Shown: positions 1 through 7,238, numbered from the stretch's first letter. The stretch is DNA of 7,300 nt from Saprospirales bacterium (GCA_016711605.1 JADJSS010000035.1:1-7300), one strand, 5' to 3'. Notes: a model not told the origin generated them from the letters alone. Program-made: numbers and translations.

Positions 1-415
1 TCAATGACAAATGAAAATTTGAAATTGAATGTTGTGAATAAGATGATGGTAGGTCCATCGTTATCGTTTTACAGGAAATGATAACAAACCACCCCTCGGT
101 GCTAAACGGGTAACTGTGAGGTATTGAACGGAAAGGGGAAAAGGCACATTTGAATGTGTCAGGTATGAATAGAAAAGATTAATGTACAATGAACCTCTTA
201 TGAAATGTCGAAAAAACGGTAACTCTGTCAAAACTATTGGAGGCTTGCGCAATAGGATGAGTGTAGCGGACGCCCTGATTTACTGGCTACATGGCAGACG
301 TCACGAAGGAGGGATGATTTCTATTTAGGCTTATTTATGAAACAGAGGAAGTCGTATACAGATGTAAAAGGAAAGGCACAAGCAGGACAATCGCCTGCAA
401 GGCTAAATACTGATG
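1..415 (+). ncRNA. Group II ribozyme 5' domains (domain I/II region)
   Basis: Apart from the first codons of the maturase (from 337), this stretch holds no gene, but it is rich in short helices as expected of group II domain I. Visible hairpins include GTTATC/GATAAC (60-65 with 80-85), CCCCT/AGGGG (92-96 with 134-138), CACAT/ATGTG around a 4-nt loop (145-149 with 154-158) and TATTG/CAATA (235-239 with 250-254). A small GCCT-GCA-AGGC hairpin near 392-402 could be domain II. The individual subdomains, EBS1, EBS2 and the exact 5' end could not be assigned by eye. The assignment rests on position upstream of domain III and the maturase. Confidence 0.7.
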
Positions 416-1785
416 CTGTATACGATGGCGGACTCAGTCGTAGTAGTGATGAAACTTCTGTAATGGGAGCGGAGCGAAGGGCTGAGGTTGTACAGTTGGA
501 GTTAGATTTACCAACCTTGGAAAACCTGGGGAAGAATTTATCAACTCACACAAAAGAAATACCAATTACCAAACAAATGGTTTGGGATGCTTTCAAGAAA
601 GTACGGAGCAATAAAGGTTCAGCCGGAATAGACAATCAAACCTTAGCGGATTATGAATTAAAGCTAAAAGCGAATTTGTATAAGCTATGGAATAGAATGA
701 GTTCAGGTAGTTACTTTCCAGTTGCAGTAAAAGAAGTAAGTATCCCAAAAGCGGACGGAAAGGAGCGCAAGTTAGGCATTCCCACAGTGAGTGACAGAAT
801 AGCTCAAGAAGTCATCAAGAGTTATTTAGAACCACGTTTAGAGGAAGTCTTTTCAGAACATTCTTATGGTTATAGACCATTGAAAAATAGTCATCAAGCA
901 GTAGCAGAAGTTAGAGATAACGTTCAGAAATATGCTTGGGCAATTGATATGGATATAAGCAGTTTCTTTGATAATATGTCACATGAAAAAGTTATGTTAG
1001 CTTTAGAAAGACATGTGAGTGAGAAATGGTTATTAATGTATGCAAAGAGATGGTTAACTGCACCTATGATGGACAAAAATGGAAAAGAAAGTATGAGGGA
1101 AAAAGGCACACCGCAAGGAGGTGTAATAAGTCCTTTACTAGCTAATCTATTTTTGCATTATACTTTTGATAAATGGTTTGGACAACAGTATCCTTATTTA
1201 AGTTTCGTTAGATATGCGGACGATATTATCGTACACTGTAATAGCGAAGAAGAATCACAGAAGGTGTTATCAGCCATTAAAGAAAGAATGTCAGCTTGTG
1301 AACTAAATCTGAATGAAGAGAAAACCCAAATTGTTTATTGTAAAACAGCGAATAGAAAGCTGAAATTTAAAACAGTAAAGTTCGACTTCTTAGGATTTAG
1401 TTTTAAACCACAAATGACCAAGAACAGGAAACTTAATAAGTTCTATTTAGGCTACAACTGCGGAATAAGCAGGAAGAGTGAATTGAGCATAGGAAAGGAG
1501 ATAAAAGAGACCAAATTCCATCTATGGACAGGTCGCACCATTTTAGATATAGCAGAAACTTTTAATCCAAAGTTAAGAGGATGGTTAAACTACTATGGAA
1601 AATTTCAACCATTCAAACTCAACAGAATTTTTGGTGTTTTCAATTGGCGTTTGATAAAATGGGCGGTAAAGAAGTATAAGCGCTTCAATGGAAGCATGCG
1701 CAAAGCAGGAAATTGGATAAGAGCAACAGCTAAAAGTTATCCAAATATTTTTGTACATTGGCAGCATGGTTTTAATGGAGCATAA
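337..1785 (+). CDS. ltrA: Group II intron reverse transcriptase/maturase
   Basis: A multifunctional protein that binds its intron RNA, helps it fold and splice, and copies it into DNA during retrohoming. The 482-aa product shows the RT fingers and palm: a GIDNQT region (about 97-102), the LGIPTVSDRIAQ block (146-157), AIDMDISSFFD with the first catalytic Asp (202-212), GTPQGGVISPLLAN (257-270), the active-site YADD (293-296) and FLGFSF (351-356). The maturase X domain follows, with LRGWLNYYGKF at 413-423. No HNH endonuclease domain follows; the protein ends after a WQHGF motif near 475, so it is an En-minus type. Residues about 27-53 are encoded by ribozyme domain III, so the N-terminal extension is dual-purpose. 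ATG 337 is used because the frame is open throughout; ATG 463 (Met43, 440 aa) is a possible alternative. All catalytic residues seen are intact. Confidence 0.95.
   Translation: MKQRKSYTDVKGKAQAGQSPARLNTDAVYDGGLSRSSDETSVMGAERRAEVVQLELDLPTLENLGKNLSTHTKEIPITKQMVWDAFKKVRSNKGSAGIDNQTLADYELKLKANLYKLWNRMSSGSYFPVAVKEVSIPKADGKERKLGIPTVSDRIAQEVIKSYLEPRLEEVFSEHSYGYRPLKNSHQAVAEVRDNVQKYAWAIDMDISSFFDNMSHEKVMLALERHVSEKWLLMYAKRWLTAPMMDKNGKESMREKGTPQGGVISPLLANLFLHYTFDKWFGQQYPYLSFVRYADDIIVHCNSEEESQKVLSAIKERMSACELNLNEEKTQIVYCKTANRKLKFKTVKFDFLGFSFKPQMTKNRKLNKFYLGYNCGISRKSELSIGKEIKETKFHLWTGRTILDIAETFNPKLRGWLNYYGKFQPFKLNRIFGVFNWRLIKWAVKKYKRFNGSMRKAGNWIRATAKSYPNIFVHWQHGFNGA
416..495 (+). ncRNA. Group II intron domain III, inside the maturase reading frame
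   Basis: Nested helices are visible: CTGTA (416-420) pairs with TACAG (491-495), CTCAG (433-437) with CTGAG (482-486), and CTTC (455-458) with GAAG (476-479). The TCGTAGTAG sequence at 438-446 matches the domain III signature I recall from Ll.LtrB-type introns. This RNA element lies within codons 27-53 of the maturase, so the same bases are constrained as RNA structure and as protein. Confidence 0.7.
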
Positions 1786-1800
1786 CTTTAAGTACAACAA

Positions 1801-1836
1801 GAGCCGTATGATGGGAGACTATCAAGTACGGTTATC
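1801..1836 (+). ncRNA. Group II intron domain V (catalytic hairpin)
   Basis: This is the catalytic core of the ribozyme. The lower stem AGCCGTA (1802-1808) pairs with TACGGTT (1827-1833) with one G-U pair, a 2-nt AG bulge lies at 1825-1826, and the upper stem TGAT (1809-1812) pairs with ATCA (1821-1824). Two more pairs close a GAGA (GNRA) tetraloop. The AGC catalytic triad is at 1802-1804. One oddity is that G1801 faces A1834, where a G-C closing pair is common. It begins 15 nt after the maturase stop codon. Confidence 0.93.
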
Positions 1837-1852
1837 TTGCAAAATGAGATAC
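1834..1852 (+). ncRNA. Possible minimal domain VI / intron 3' end
   Basis: Directly after domain V a small hairpin can be drawn: ATCTT (1834-1838) with GAGAT (1846-1850), followed by an AC dinucleotide at 1851-1852, which would fit the AY end of group II introns. It is much smaller than a normal domain VI (roughly 30-40 nt with a bulged branch-point A), and its 5' edge touches the end of domain V. It may be a chance hairpin in AT-rich exon DNA, with the real domain VI lost. Confidence 0.2.
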
Positions 1853-1862
1853 AAAATATTTT
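1853..1862 (+). promoter_or_regulatory. AT palindrome upstream of the -7 box, candidate operator
   Basis: AAAATATTTT is a perfect 10-bp palindrome placed 5 bp before the TATATTTG box. That is where a repressor would block RNA polymerase, and the first gene downstream encodes an XRE-type DNA-binding protein. In AT-rich DNA such a palindrome can arise by chance, so autoregulation is only a suggestion. Confidence 0.25.
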
Positions 1863-1867
1863 AAAAC

Positions 1868-1875
1868 TATATTTG
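1868..1875 (+). promoter_or_regulatory. Bacteroidota-type -7 promoter box for the restriction operon
   Basis: TATATTTG is an exact match to the TAnnTTTG -7 consensus of Bacteroidota primary sigma factor promoters. The ATG of the XRE gene begins 22 nt downstream, giving a short leader. No good -33 TTG is at the usual spacing; the nearest TTG (1837-1839) is 28 bp upstream, which is too far. The box lies outside the intron, so the operon could be transcribed independently of it. Confidence 0.45.
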
Positions 1876-1896
1876 CGACTTGAATCATTTGAACAA

Positions 1897-2106
1897 ATGA
1901 ACAGAATAAAAGAAGTGTTGGATGAAAAAGGCATTAAGCAGACTTGGCTTGCTGAGCAATTAGGCAAAAGCTACAATATGGTAAATGCTTATGTGCAAAA
2001 TAGACAACAACCACGAATAGAAGTTCTTTACGACATAGCCAAAATATTGGACGTAAACGTGAAAGACCTCTTAATTGACAACGACAATAAAAAGAACAAG
2101 AAATGA
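1897..2106 (+). CDS. XRE-family helix-turn-helix regulator
   Basis: A 69-aa single-domain DNA-binding protein of the Cro/C1 (HTH_3) fold. The helix-turn-helix core runs from about KGIKQTWLAEQLGKSYNMVNAYVQNRQQP, residues 11-39, followed by EVLYDIAKILDVNVKDLL, the usual fourth and fifth helices, and a Lys/Asn-rich tail. ATG 1897 is chosen because family members typically begin just before an RIKEVL-type first helix. A TTG at 1837 would add 20 residues with no family counterpart and would start at the edge of the intron. Its stop overlaps the mod start as ATGA (2103-2106), implying translational coupling and a shared transcript. By analogy with controller proteins of restriction systems it may set the level or timing of mod and res expression; that role is inferred. 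Confidence 0.88.
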   Translation: MNRIKEVLDEKGIKQTWLAEQLGKSYNMVNAYVQNRQQPRIEVLYDIAKILDVNVKDLLIDNDNKKNKK

Positions 2107-4128
2107 GCAAGGAACAAAAAATAACGAACAACATAAAAGTACCAAACAAAGATTTGGAAGCATTAAGATTACACTTTCCTCATTGCTTTGATAAAGACGG
2201 AAATTTTCAATTGGAAAAGTTTAAAGCCAACTTAACTGAAAAGGAAATCAACTTTTCTACTGAGAGTTATGGTTTAGACTGGCTTGGAAAATCGTATGCA
2301 AGACTATTGGCAAGCGACCCAGCAACCACTTTGCTGAAAGCAGACGAAACTCATAACAGCAAACCCGAAAACGCTAACTCTGAAAACTTGCTCATAAAAG
2401 GCGACAACTTGGAAGTATTAAAACACCTTGCCAATGCCTACTACGAACAAGTAAAAATGATTTACATAGACCCACCATACAATACAGGCAGTGACGGGTT
2501 TACCTATCAAGACGACAGGAAGTTTACTGTAAAAGAGCTGCAACACTTTATTGGTGTTGATGCAGAAAAAGCAAAACGAATCTTAGATTTTACGCAAAGT
2601 AAAAGTAACAGCCATTCTGCTTGGCTAACTTTTATGTATCCTCGTCTATACATAGCAAAACAACTACTTAAAGATGATGGAGTTATTTTTATTTCAATTG
2701 ATGATAGCGAAGTTGCTACTTTAAAAATGTTATTGGATAATGAAATCTTTGGAGAAGAAAATTTCAGGGTATTATAATTAGGGGACAGGGACAACAACTG
2801 GCCAAGAAGCACTTAAAATTGGTAGTCTTATAGATTCTTGTTTGTGCTATTCAAAACATCTAATTTCCAATTAAAAGGAATCCCATTAAAAGGCAAAGAC
2901 CTAAACAGGTTTAACAATGATGATGAAGATGGAAAGGGCAAATATGCACTATTACAATTAAGAAAGACTGGAAATGCTGACAGAAAAGAAGACAGGGAAG
3001 GAATGTTTTTTCCAATAACAGCACCAGATGGAAGTCAAGTATTTCCAATAGGACCTACCGATTATTTAAGTCGATGGAGAACAGGAAAAGATAAATTTCA
3101 AAAGTTCTTGGATGAAGGATTAATAGTTTGGAAAGAAAATGGAGAAGATATAGAAGAGTTCGATGATGAAGATGATGAAAACGAAGATGAAGAGATAACT
3201 GATTTCTCATCCGTTACAAATGAAAATGTTGATATTTCCAAATTTAAGTCTAAGTGGAAACCTTACGTAAAATATTATTTATCTGATAGAACAAAGCAAG
3301 TTTCTAACTTATGGACAGATATTGATGGAAACAAAAAGGAAGTATCGAACTAAAACAATTGTTTGAAAAAAAGAAGCTTTTTTGAAAATCCAAAGCCTAC
3401 CGATTTTTTAAAACGATTAATCACAATTACGTAGCAATGATGATATAATTCTTGATTTTTTGCAGGTTCAGGAACAACTGCTGATGCTGTCTTAAATATG
3501 AATGTTGATGATTCAGCAAAACGAAAATTTATTTTAGTTCAAATACCTGAGTTAATTGACCCAAAGAAAAGCAAGACAACATTCAACTATGTCAAAAATG
3601 ATTTAGGCATCGAAGTGCCTCAATTTTGATGTAACAAAAGAAAGAGTTATTCGAGCCGCTAAAAAAATTAAAAATGAAAAGAGTGATTATTTAGGAGATT
3701 TACTTGGTTTTAAAATTTTTGAAACAACACCAATTTGGGAAGATTATGATTTTGAAGCAGAACAATATGATAGTTCGCAAACCCTTTTTGATGTAGGAAA
3801 ACTAACTGAAGAAGATATAAAAACATTGCTTGTTACCTGGAAAACAAATGACAACATTTCCCTTTCGCAAGAATTAGAAACCATTGATTTAGGCGGTTAC
3901 ACCGCTTTTTACGGAAGTGGAAAATTGTATTTGTTGCACAAAAACTTTACAACCGAAAATTTGAAAGCCGTTTTAGAAAAAATTGATACAGACAAAACAT
4001 TCAATCCTACTTCTATCATTGCATTTGGTTATCACTTTGAAAGCAAAAGTTTGCGCGAACTTTCGGAAAACGTGAAGCAATACGCAAACAAAAAGAAAAT
4101 TGATATTGACTTCATAACAAGGTATTAA
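2103..4128 (+). pseudogene. mod: Type III restriction-modification Mod (N6-adenine methyltransferase), frameshifted
   Basis: Mod recognises the target site, transfers a methyl group from S-adenosylmethionine to adenine N6, and is the specificity subunit for Res. The first intact part (2103-2771) carries DPPY at residues 123-126 (motif IV) and a FISIDD segment near 196-201. The FAGSGTT SAM-binding motif I lies far downstream at 3459-3479 (about residue 454 after repair). DPPY-before-FxGxG is the beta-class order expected of type III Mod. The reading frame is broken by eight single-base indels between about 2762 and 3626: losses near 2763 (T), 2782 (G), 2854 (A), 3335 (A) and 3458 (T), and gains near 3380 (T), 3431 and 3620 (T). 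Undoing them gives one 675-aa protein, close to the usual family length, so the coding content is complete. Either the consensus is locally wrong or inactivation is very recent. Confidence 0.9.
2660..3800 (+). other. Mod central segment with foreign codon choice (target-recognition region)
   Basis: By eye, Asp codons in 2103-2660 are mostly GAC (about 9 GAC to 4 GAT), in about 2660-3350 mostly GAT (about 24 to 3), and in about 3480-3800 again mostly GAT (about 12 to 1). They return to about equal in 3826-4128. Asn codons shift in the same direction in the part compared (2103-2640 against 2700-3350). The segment covers the region between motif IV and motif I plus the start of the C-terminal part, where type III Mods keep their variable target-recognition domain. 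This is consistent with replacement of that domain by recombination from another lineage. The edges are approximate. Confidence 0.5.
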
Positions 4129-4131
4129 GCA

Positions 4132-7008
4132 ATGAAAGGATTTAATTTTGAAAAGAACTTAAACCACCAGTCACACGCAGTAGATAGCACTATTGGCGTG
4201 TTTCAGGATATTCCCCTTATTCAGCCAACCGAAACGGATAAAAATCACATAAATCCTGTATTTGATTTTCAAACAGGAAACACTTATCCAAACAACATTA
4301 GAACGATTAAGGAAAATAACGGTGGCATAAGCGAAAAAATAAAACGTGACAGCAACATCATAGACATTATGATGGAAACTGGCACGGGCAAGACCTATAC
4401 TTACACCAAAACTATTTTTGAACTCAATAAACAATACGGTATTTTCAAATTTATTGTTGTTGTGCCAACGCTTTCAATCAAAGCGGGAACAATAGATTTT
4501 TTGAAATCAGACAGTAGTCGTGAACATTTTAAAGAGCAATACGGAAAAACCTTGCATTTGCACGTTGTTGAAAGCTTAAAAAATGGGAAAAGCAAGAAAT
4601 CATACATTCCGCAAGCCGTTACAAGTTTTGTCAATTCGGGCAATTTTGAAAAAAATAGTATTCAGGTTTTGATTATCAACGCAGGTATGATAAACTCTGA
4701 TACAATGCAAAAAAGTTTTGACAAAGGTTTGTTTGACAAATACACCGTTCCGTTTGATGCCATTGGAGCAACCAAACCGTTTTTGATTATTGACGAACCA
4801 CACAAATTTGGAACAGGCAACAAAACGTGGGAGAATATTCAGAAAATGAAACCGCAATTTATTTTGCGTTATGGTGCTACGTTTCAAGGTTATGAAAATC
4901 TGATTTACACTTTAACTGCCGTTGATTCGTTCAATCGAAATTTAGTAAAAGGGGTAATCGGACACATTACAGAATTTGATAGCGGTAAAAATGCAATTGT
5001 AAAGTTTATTGATTCAGACGGAGCAGAAGCAAGTTTTGAATTAAACGAAAATGATAAACGCAAAACGGTAAAGCTTAAAAAGAAGGACAGTTTACAAACG
5101 ATTCATTCTGAAATGAGTGATTTGACAATTGAAAATTTGAACAAGAGCACGGTTGTTTTATCAAACGGTTTGGAAATGAAAAAGGGCGATAAAATTAATC
5201 CTTATTCGTATGCCGAAAAGTTGCAGGAAACAATGATTCAAAAAGCCATTCGAAAGCATTTTGAACTTGAAAAAGAGTTTTTGACGAGAGATGTAAAAAT
5301 AAAACCGCTAACACTTTTTTTTATTGATAATATTGATGAATACCGAAATAAAGACGGTTACATCAAAAAAACGGTAGAGCAATTAGCAAAAGCTGAAATT
5401 GAAAATTTGCTGAAAGTAGAGCAAGACGTTTATTATAAAGCATTTCTTGAAAAATCATTGACTGATATTTCAGCCATACACGGTGGTTATTTCTCAAAAG
5501 ACAATAGCGAAAAAGACGAAGTAATTGAAAAGGAAATAAACGAGATTTTGCACGACAAACAAGCAATGCTTGATTTAGAAAATCCAAGACGTTTTATTTT
5601 TTCTAAATGGACTTTGCGTGAAGGTTGGGACAATCCAAATGTTTTTCAAATTTGCAAACTCCGTAGCAGTGGAAGTGAAATTTCAAAATTACAAGAAGTT
5701 GGGCGTGGCTTACGTTTACCAGTAAATGAATACGGCAATCGTGTAAAAGATGAACAGTTTTATCTTAACTATTTTGTTGACTTTACCGAAAGTGATTTTG
5801 TTGATTCCCTAGTAAAAGAAATCAACTCGAAATCGGGTGCAATTTCAATGGAACAAACGCCTGATAAACTTTCTGCTGAAATGATTAAAAAGATTTGCGA
5901 ACTCTACGAAACAACTGAAGAAGACCTATTGCAAGTTTTAGACGATAATGATGTAATTAAAAGAAACAACGATTTTAAAGAAAATGGTTTCACTTACATC
6001 AAACACAATTATCCGAAAATCTTTGAAGGTGTAAATTCTACGAAAGTTCGCAAAGCAACAGACGATAAAAAGAAAATTACAGTAAGAACAGATAAATACA
6101 GTGAGTTAAAAGACCTTTGGGAAAAACTCAACGAAAAAGTAATTTTGGAATATAAGTTTGATAAAGAAGCTGAATTTAAAAACCTGTTTACCGAGTTTTT
6201 GAAAGCACAAAAGGGCAACTTTACAATAGACGGAGTAAGTGAACGAGTTGCAAAAGTTGAAATCAAAGATGATAGAGCTATTGTAAGCGAAGCAGAATCA
6301 ATCTATGGACGAAATGTCGCAACTATTTCAACAATGAAATACAGCGACTTTCTGAAAGAACTTTCAAAAATTTTAAATATCAATCTTGCAACAATTCATC
6401 AATCAATTATTGATGCAGGAACAGACATAAACAAACATTTGAACCCAACAACTTTGCGAATTATCAAAGATAAATTTGACCATTTCCTAATGGCAAATGC
6501 AATTGACAAATTCAGTATTGAATACAAAAAGGTTTCAAACAACATTCACCCAACCAAACTGACAGACGAAAAAGGAAATGTTTTATCAGAAATTTCCGCT
6601 TCTGATATTGGTATTTTCTTTTCAGATGAAGACGTGGCACAGTCTTATTTCTTTGACGAATTGTATTACGATTCTGAATTAGAAATGAAAAACATCAAAA
6701 CAGAAATCAACGAAGTTATTGTATTTACGAAAATCCCGAAAAACTCAATCAAAATTCCTGTTGCAGGCGGAAAGACTTATTCGCCTGACTTTGCTTACGT
6801 TTTAAAATTCAAAGATGGCAAACAGAAATTAAACTTCATTGTAGAAACCAAAGACGTTGGTAGTGATGACGGTCTTCGTGAAGAAGAAAAAGCGAAAATT
6901 AAACACGCAGAAAAATTCTTTGGCGGACAAGTAAAAATTGAATTTAGAAAACAGTTCAGCAATAACAAAATTGTTGACTTAATAAGAGAACTTTCAATTG
7001 ATGAATAA
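4132..7008 (+). CDS. res: Type III restriction enzyme Res subunit (SF2 ATPase-nuclease)
   Basis: Res binds Mod to form the type III complex; ATP hydrolysis lets it communicate along DNA and cut near unmethylated sites. The 958-aa length fits the family (around 970 aa). SF2 motifs occur in order: METGTGKT Walker A at 81-88, VVVPTLSIKAG (Ia) at 109-119, IIDEPH (Walker B, the DEPH form typical of Res) at 219-224, RYGATF (III) at 246-251, WTLREGWDNPNV (V region) at 493-504 and QEVGRGLR (VI) at 521-528. The C-terminal nuclease shows SPD at 884-886 and ETK at 905-907, a PD-ExK signature. ATG 4132 starts 3 nt after the mod stop, so it is in the same operon. No frameshift or missing catalytic residue is seen, in contrast to mod. 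It cannot act without a working Mod, which would explain why an intact res is tolerated if mod is truly broken. Confidence 0.96.
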   Translation: MKGFNFEKNLNHQSHAVDSTIGVFQDIPLIQPTETDKNHINPVFDFQTGNTYPNNIRTIKENNGGISEKIKRDSNIIDIMMETGTGKTYTYTKTIFELNKQYGIFKFIVVVPTLSIKAGTIDFLKSDSSREHFKEQYGKTLHLHVVESLKNGKSKKSYIPQAVTSFVNSGNFEKNSIQVLIINAGMINSDTMQKSFDKGLFDKYTVPFDAIGATKPFLIIDEPHKFGTGNKTWENIQKMKPQFILRYGATFQGYENLIYTLTAVDSFNRNLVKGVIGHITEFDSGKNAIVKFIDSDGAEASFELNENDKRKTVKLKKKDSLQTIHSEMSDLTIENLNKSTVVLSNGLEMKKGDKINPYSYAEKLQETMIQKAIRKHFELEKEFLTRDVKIKPLTLFFIDNIDEYRNKDGYIKKTVEQLAKAEIENLLKVEQDVYYKAFLEKSLTDISAIHGGYFSKDNSEKDEVIEKEINEILHDKQAMLDLENPRRFIFSKWTLREGWDNPNVFQICKLRSSGSEISKLQEVGRGLRLPVNEYGNRVKDEQFYLNYFVDFTESDFVDSLVKEINSKSGAISMEQTPDKLSAEMIKKICELYETTEEDLLQVLDDNDVIKRNNDFKENGFTYIKHNYPKIFEGVNSTKVRKATDDKKKITVRTDKYSELKDLWEKLNEKVILEYKFDKEAEFKNLFTEFLKAQKGNFTIDGVSERVAKVEIKDDRAIVSEAESIYGRNVATISTMKYSDFLKELSKILNINLATIHQSIIDAGTDINKHLNPTTLRIIKDKFDHFLMANAIDKFSIEYKKVSNNIHPTKLTDEKGNVLSEISASDIGIFFSDEDVAQSYFFDELYYDSELEMKNIKTEINEVIVFTKIPKNSIKIPVAGGKTYSPDFAYVLKFKDGKQKLNFIVETKDVGSDDGLREEEKAKIKHAEKFFGGQVKIEFRKQFSNNKIVDLIRELSIDE

Positions 7009-7045
7009 AGTAACAAGGATAAGCCAACACACAGGTGTAAGCACA

Positions 7046-7088
7046 TTTGCAAGCCGCACAAGCCCAAGCACAGACCAAAGCTTGCAAA
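7046..7088. repeat. Perfect 9-bp inverted repeat downstream of res
   Basis: TTTGCAAGC at 7046-7054 is the exact reverse complement of GCTTGCAAA at 7080-7088, separated by 25 nt of A/C-rich DNA that would form the loop. The word TTTGCAAG occurs a third time at 7217-7224. The hairpin lies 38 nt after the res stop and could protect or end the transcript, but there is no following T-run, so an intrinsic terminator is not supported. Confidence 0.55.
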
Positions 7089-7238
7089 AGAGCTTCCACC
7101 TTTCCCACCCAGACAAAATTGAATTAAAAAAAATCACCTTCCCCTTCAGAAAATAAAAAATACGCAACCGCACAACCCGACACGACAAAGACAGAGAAAC
7201 GTAGTATTGACAATGGTTTGCAAGGACGGTGGACAGAA

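Larger units (their letters stand above)
1..1836 (+). mobile_element. Group II intron with its own maturase, 5' boundary unresolved
   Basis: A self-splicing retroelement made of a ribozyme RNA and an intron-encoded reverse transcriptase. The sequence shows a structured non-coding leader, a domain III helix set, a complete reverse transcriptase/maturase reading frame and a classic domain V hairpin, in the order expected for a group II intron. The 5' end cannot be fixed: the usual GUGYG start is not seen, and the closest match, GTGAA at 34, breaks the consensus, so the true boundary may lie before the window. The right limit given is the end of domain V, because no convincing domain VI follows. 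The intron lies directly upstream of a type III restriction operon in the same orientation. The exon it interrupts is not identifiable here. The element itself is certain; its ends are not. Confidence 0.9.

Noticed and set aside
34..38. Intron 5' end at GTGAA
   Set aside because: It departs from GUGYG, and I found no EBS1-like sequence downstream complementary to the bases just before it, so the boundary is left open.
61..252. A 63-aa minus-strand reading frame
   Set aside because: It lies over structured ribozyme sequence, has no recognisable domain and no promoter or start context.
1837..1896. An extended XRE protein starting at TTG 1837
   Set aside because: The extra 20 residues begin at the edge of the intron, match nothing expected of the family, and would place the promoter box inside the gene. 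ATG 1897 gives a normal-length regulator.
2838..3353. A separate 171-aa gene
   Set aside because: Its apparent start is a TTG inside mod, and the protein continues the Mod recognition region once a lost A at about 2854 is restored.
2760..3626. Phase variation or programmed frameshifting as the cause of the mod breaks
   Set aside because: Phase-variable mod genes usually have one long simple repeat. Here there are eight scattered changes in runs of only about 3-6 bases, with losses and gains mixed.
3826..4128. A separate 100-aa gene between mod and res
   Set aside because: It is in frame with upstream Mod sequence from about 3622 onward and is the Mod C-terminal end, not an independent gene.
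7078..7095. AAGCT/AGCTT hairpin as an intrinsic terminator for res
   Set aside because: The stem is only 5 bp, no T-run follows, and it competes with the longer 9-bp inverted repeat at 7046-7088.
6994..7188. A minus-strand 64-aa gene after res
   Set aside because: It runs into the res 3' end in antisense, shows no domain, and its composition simply reflects the A/C skew of the other strand.
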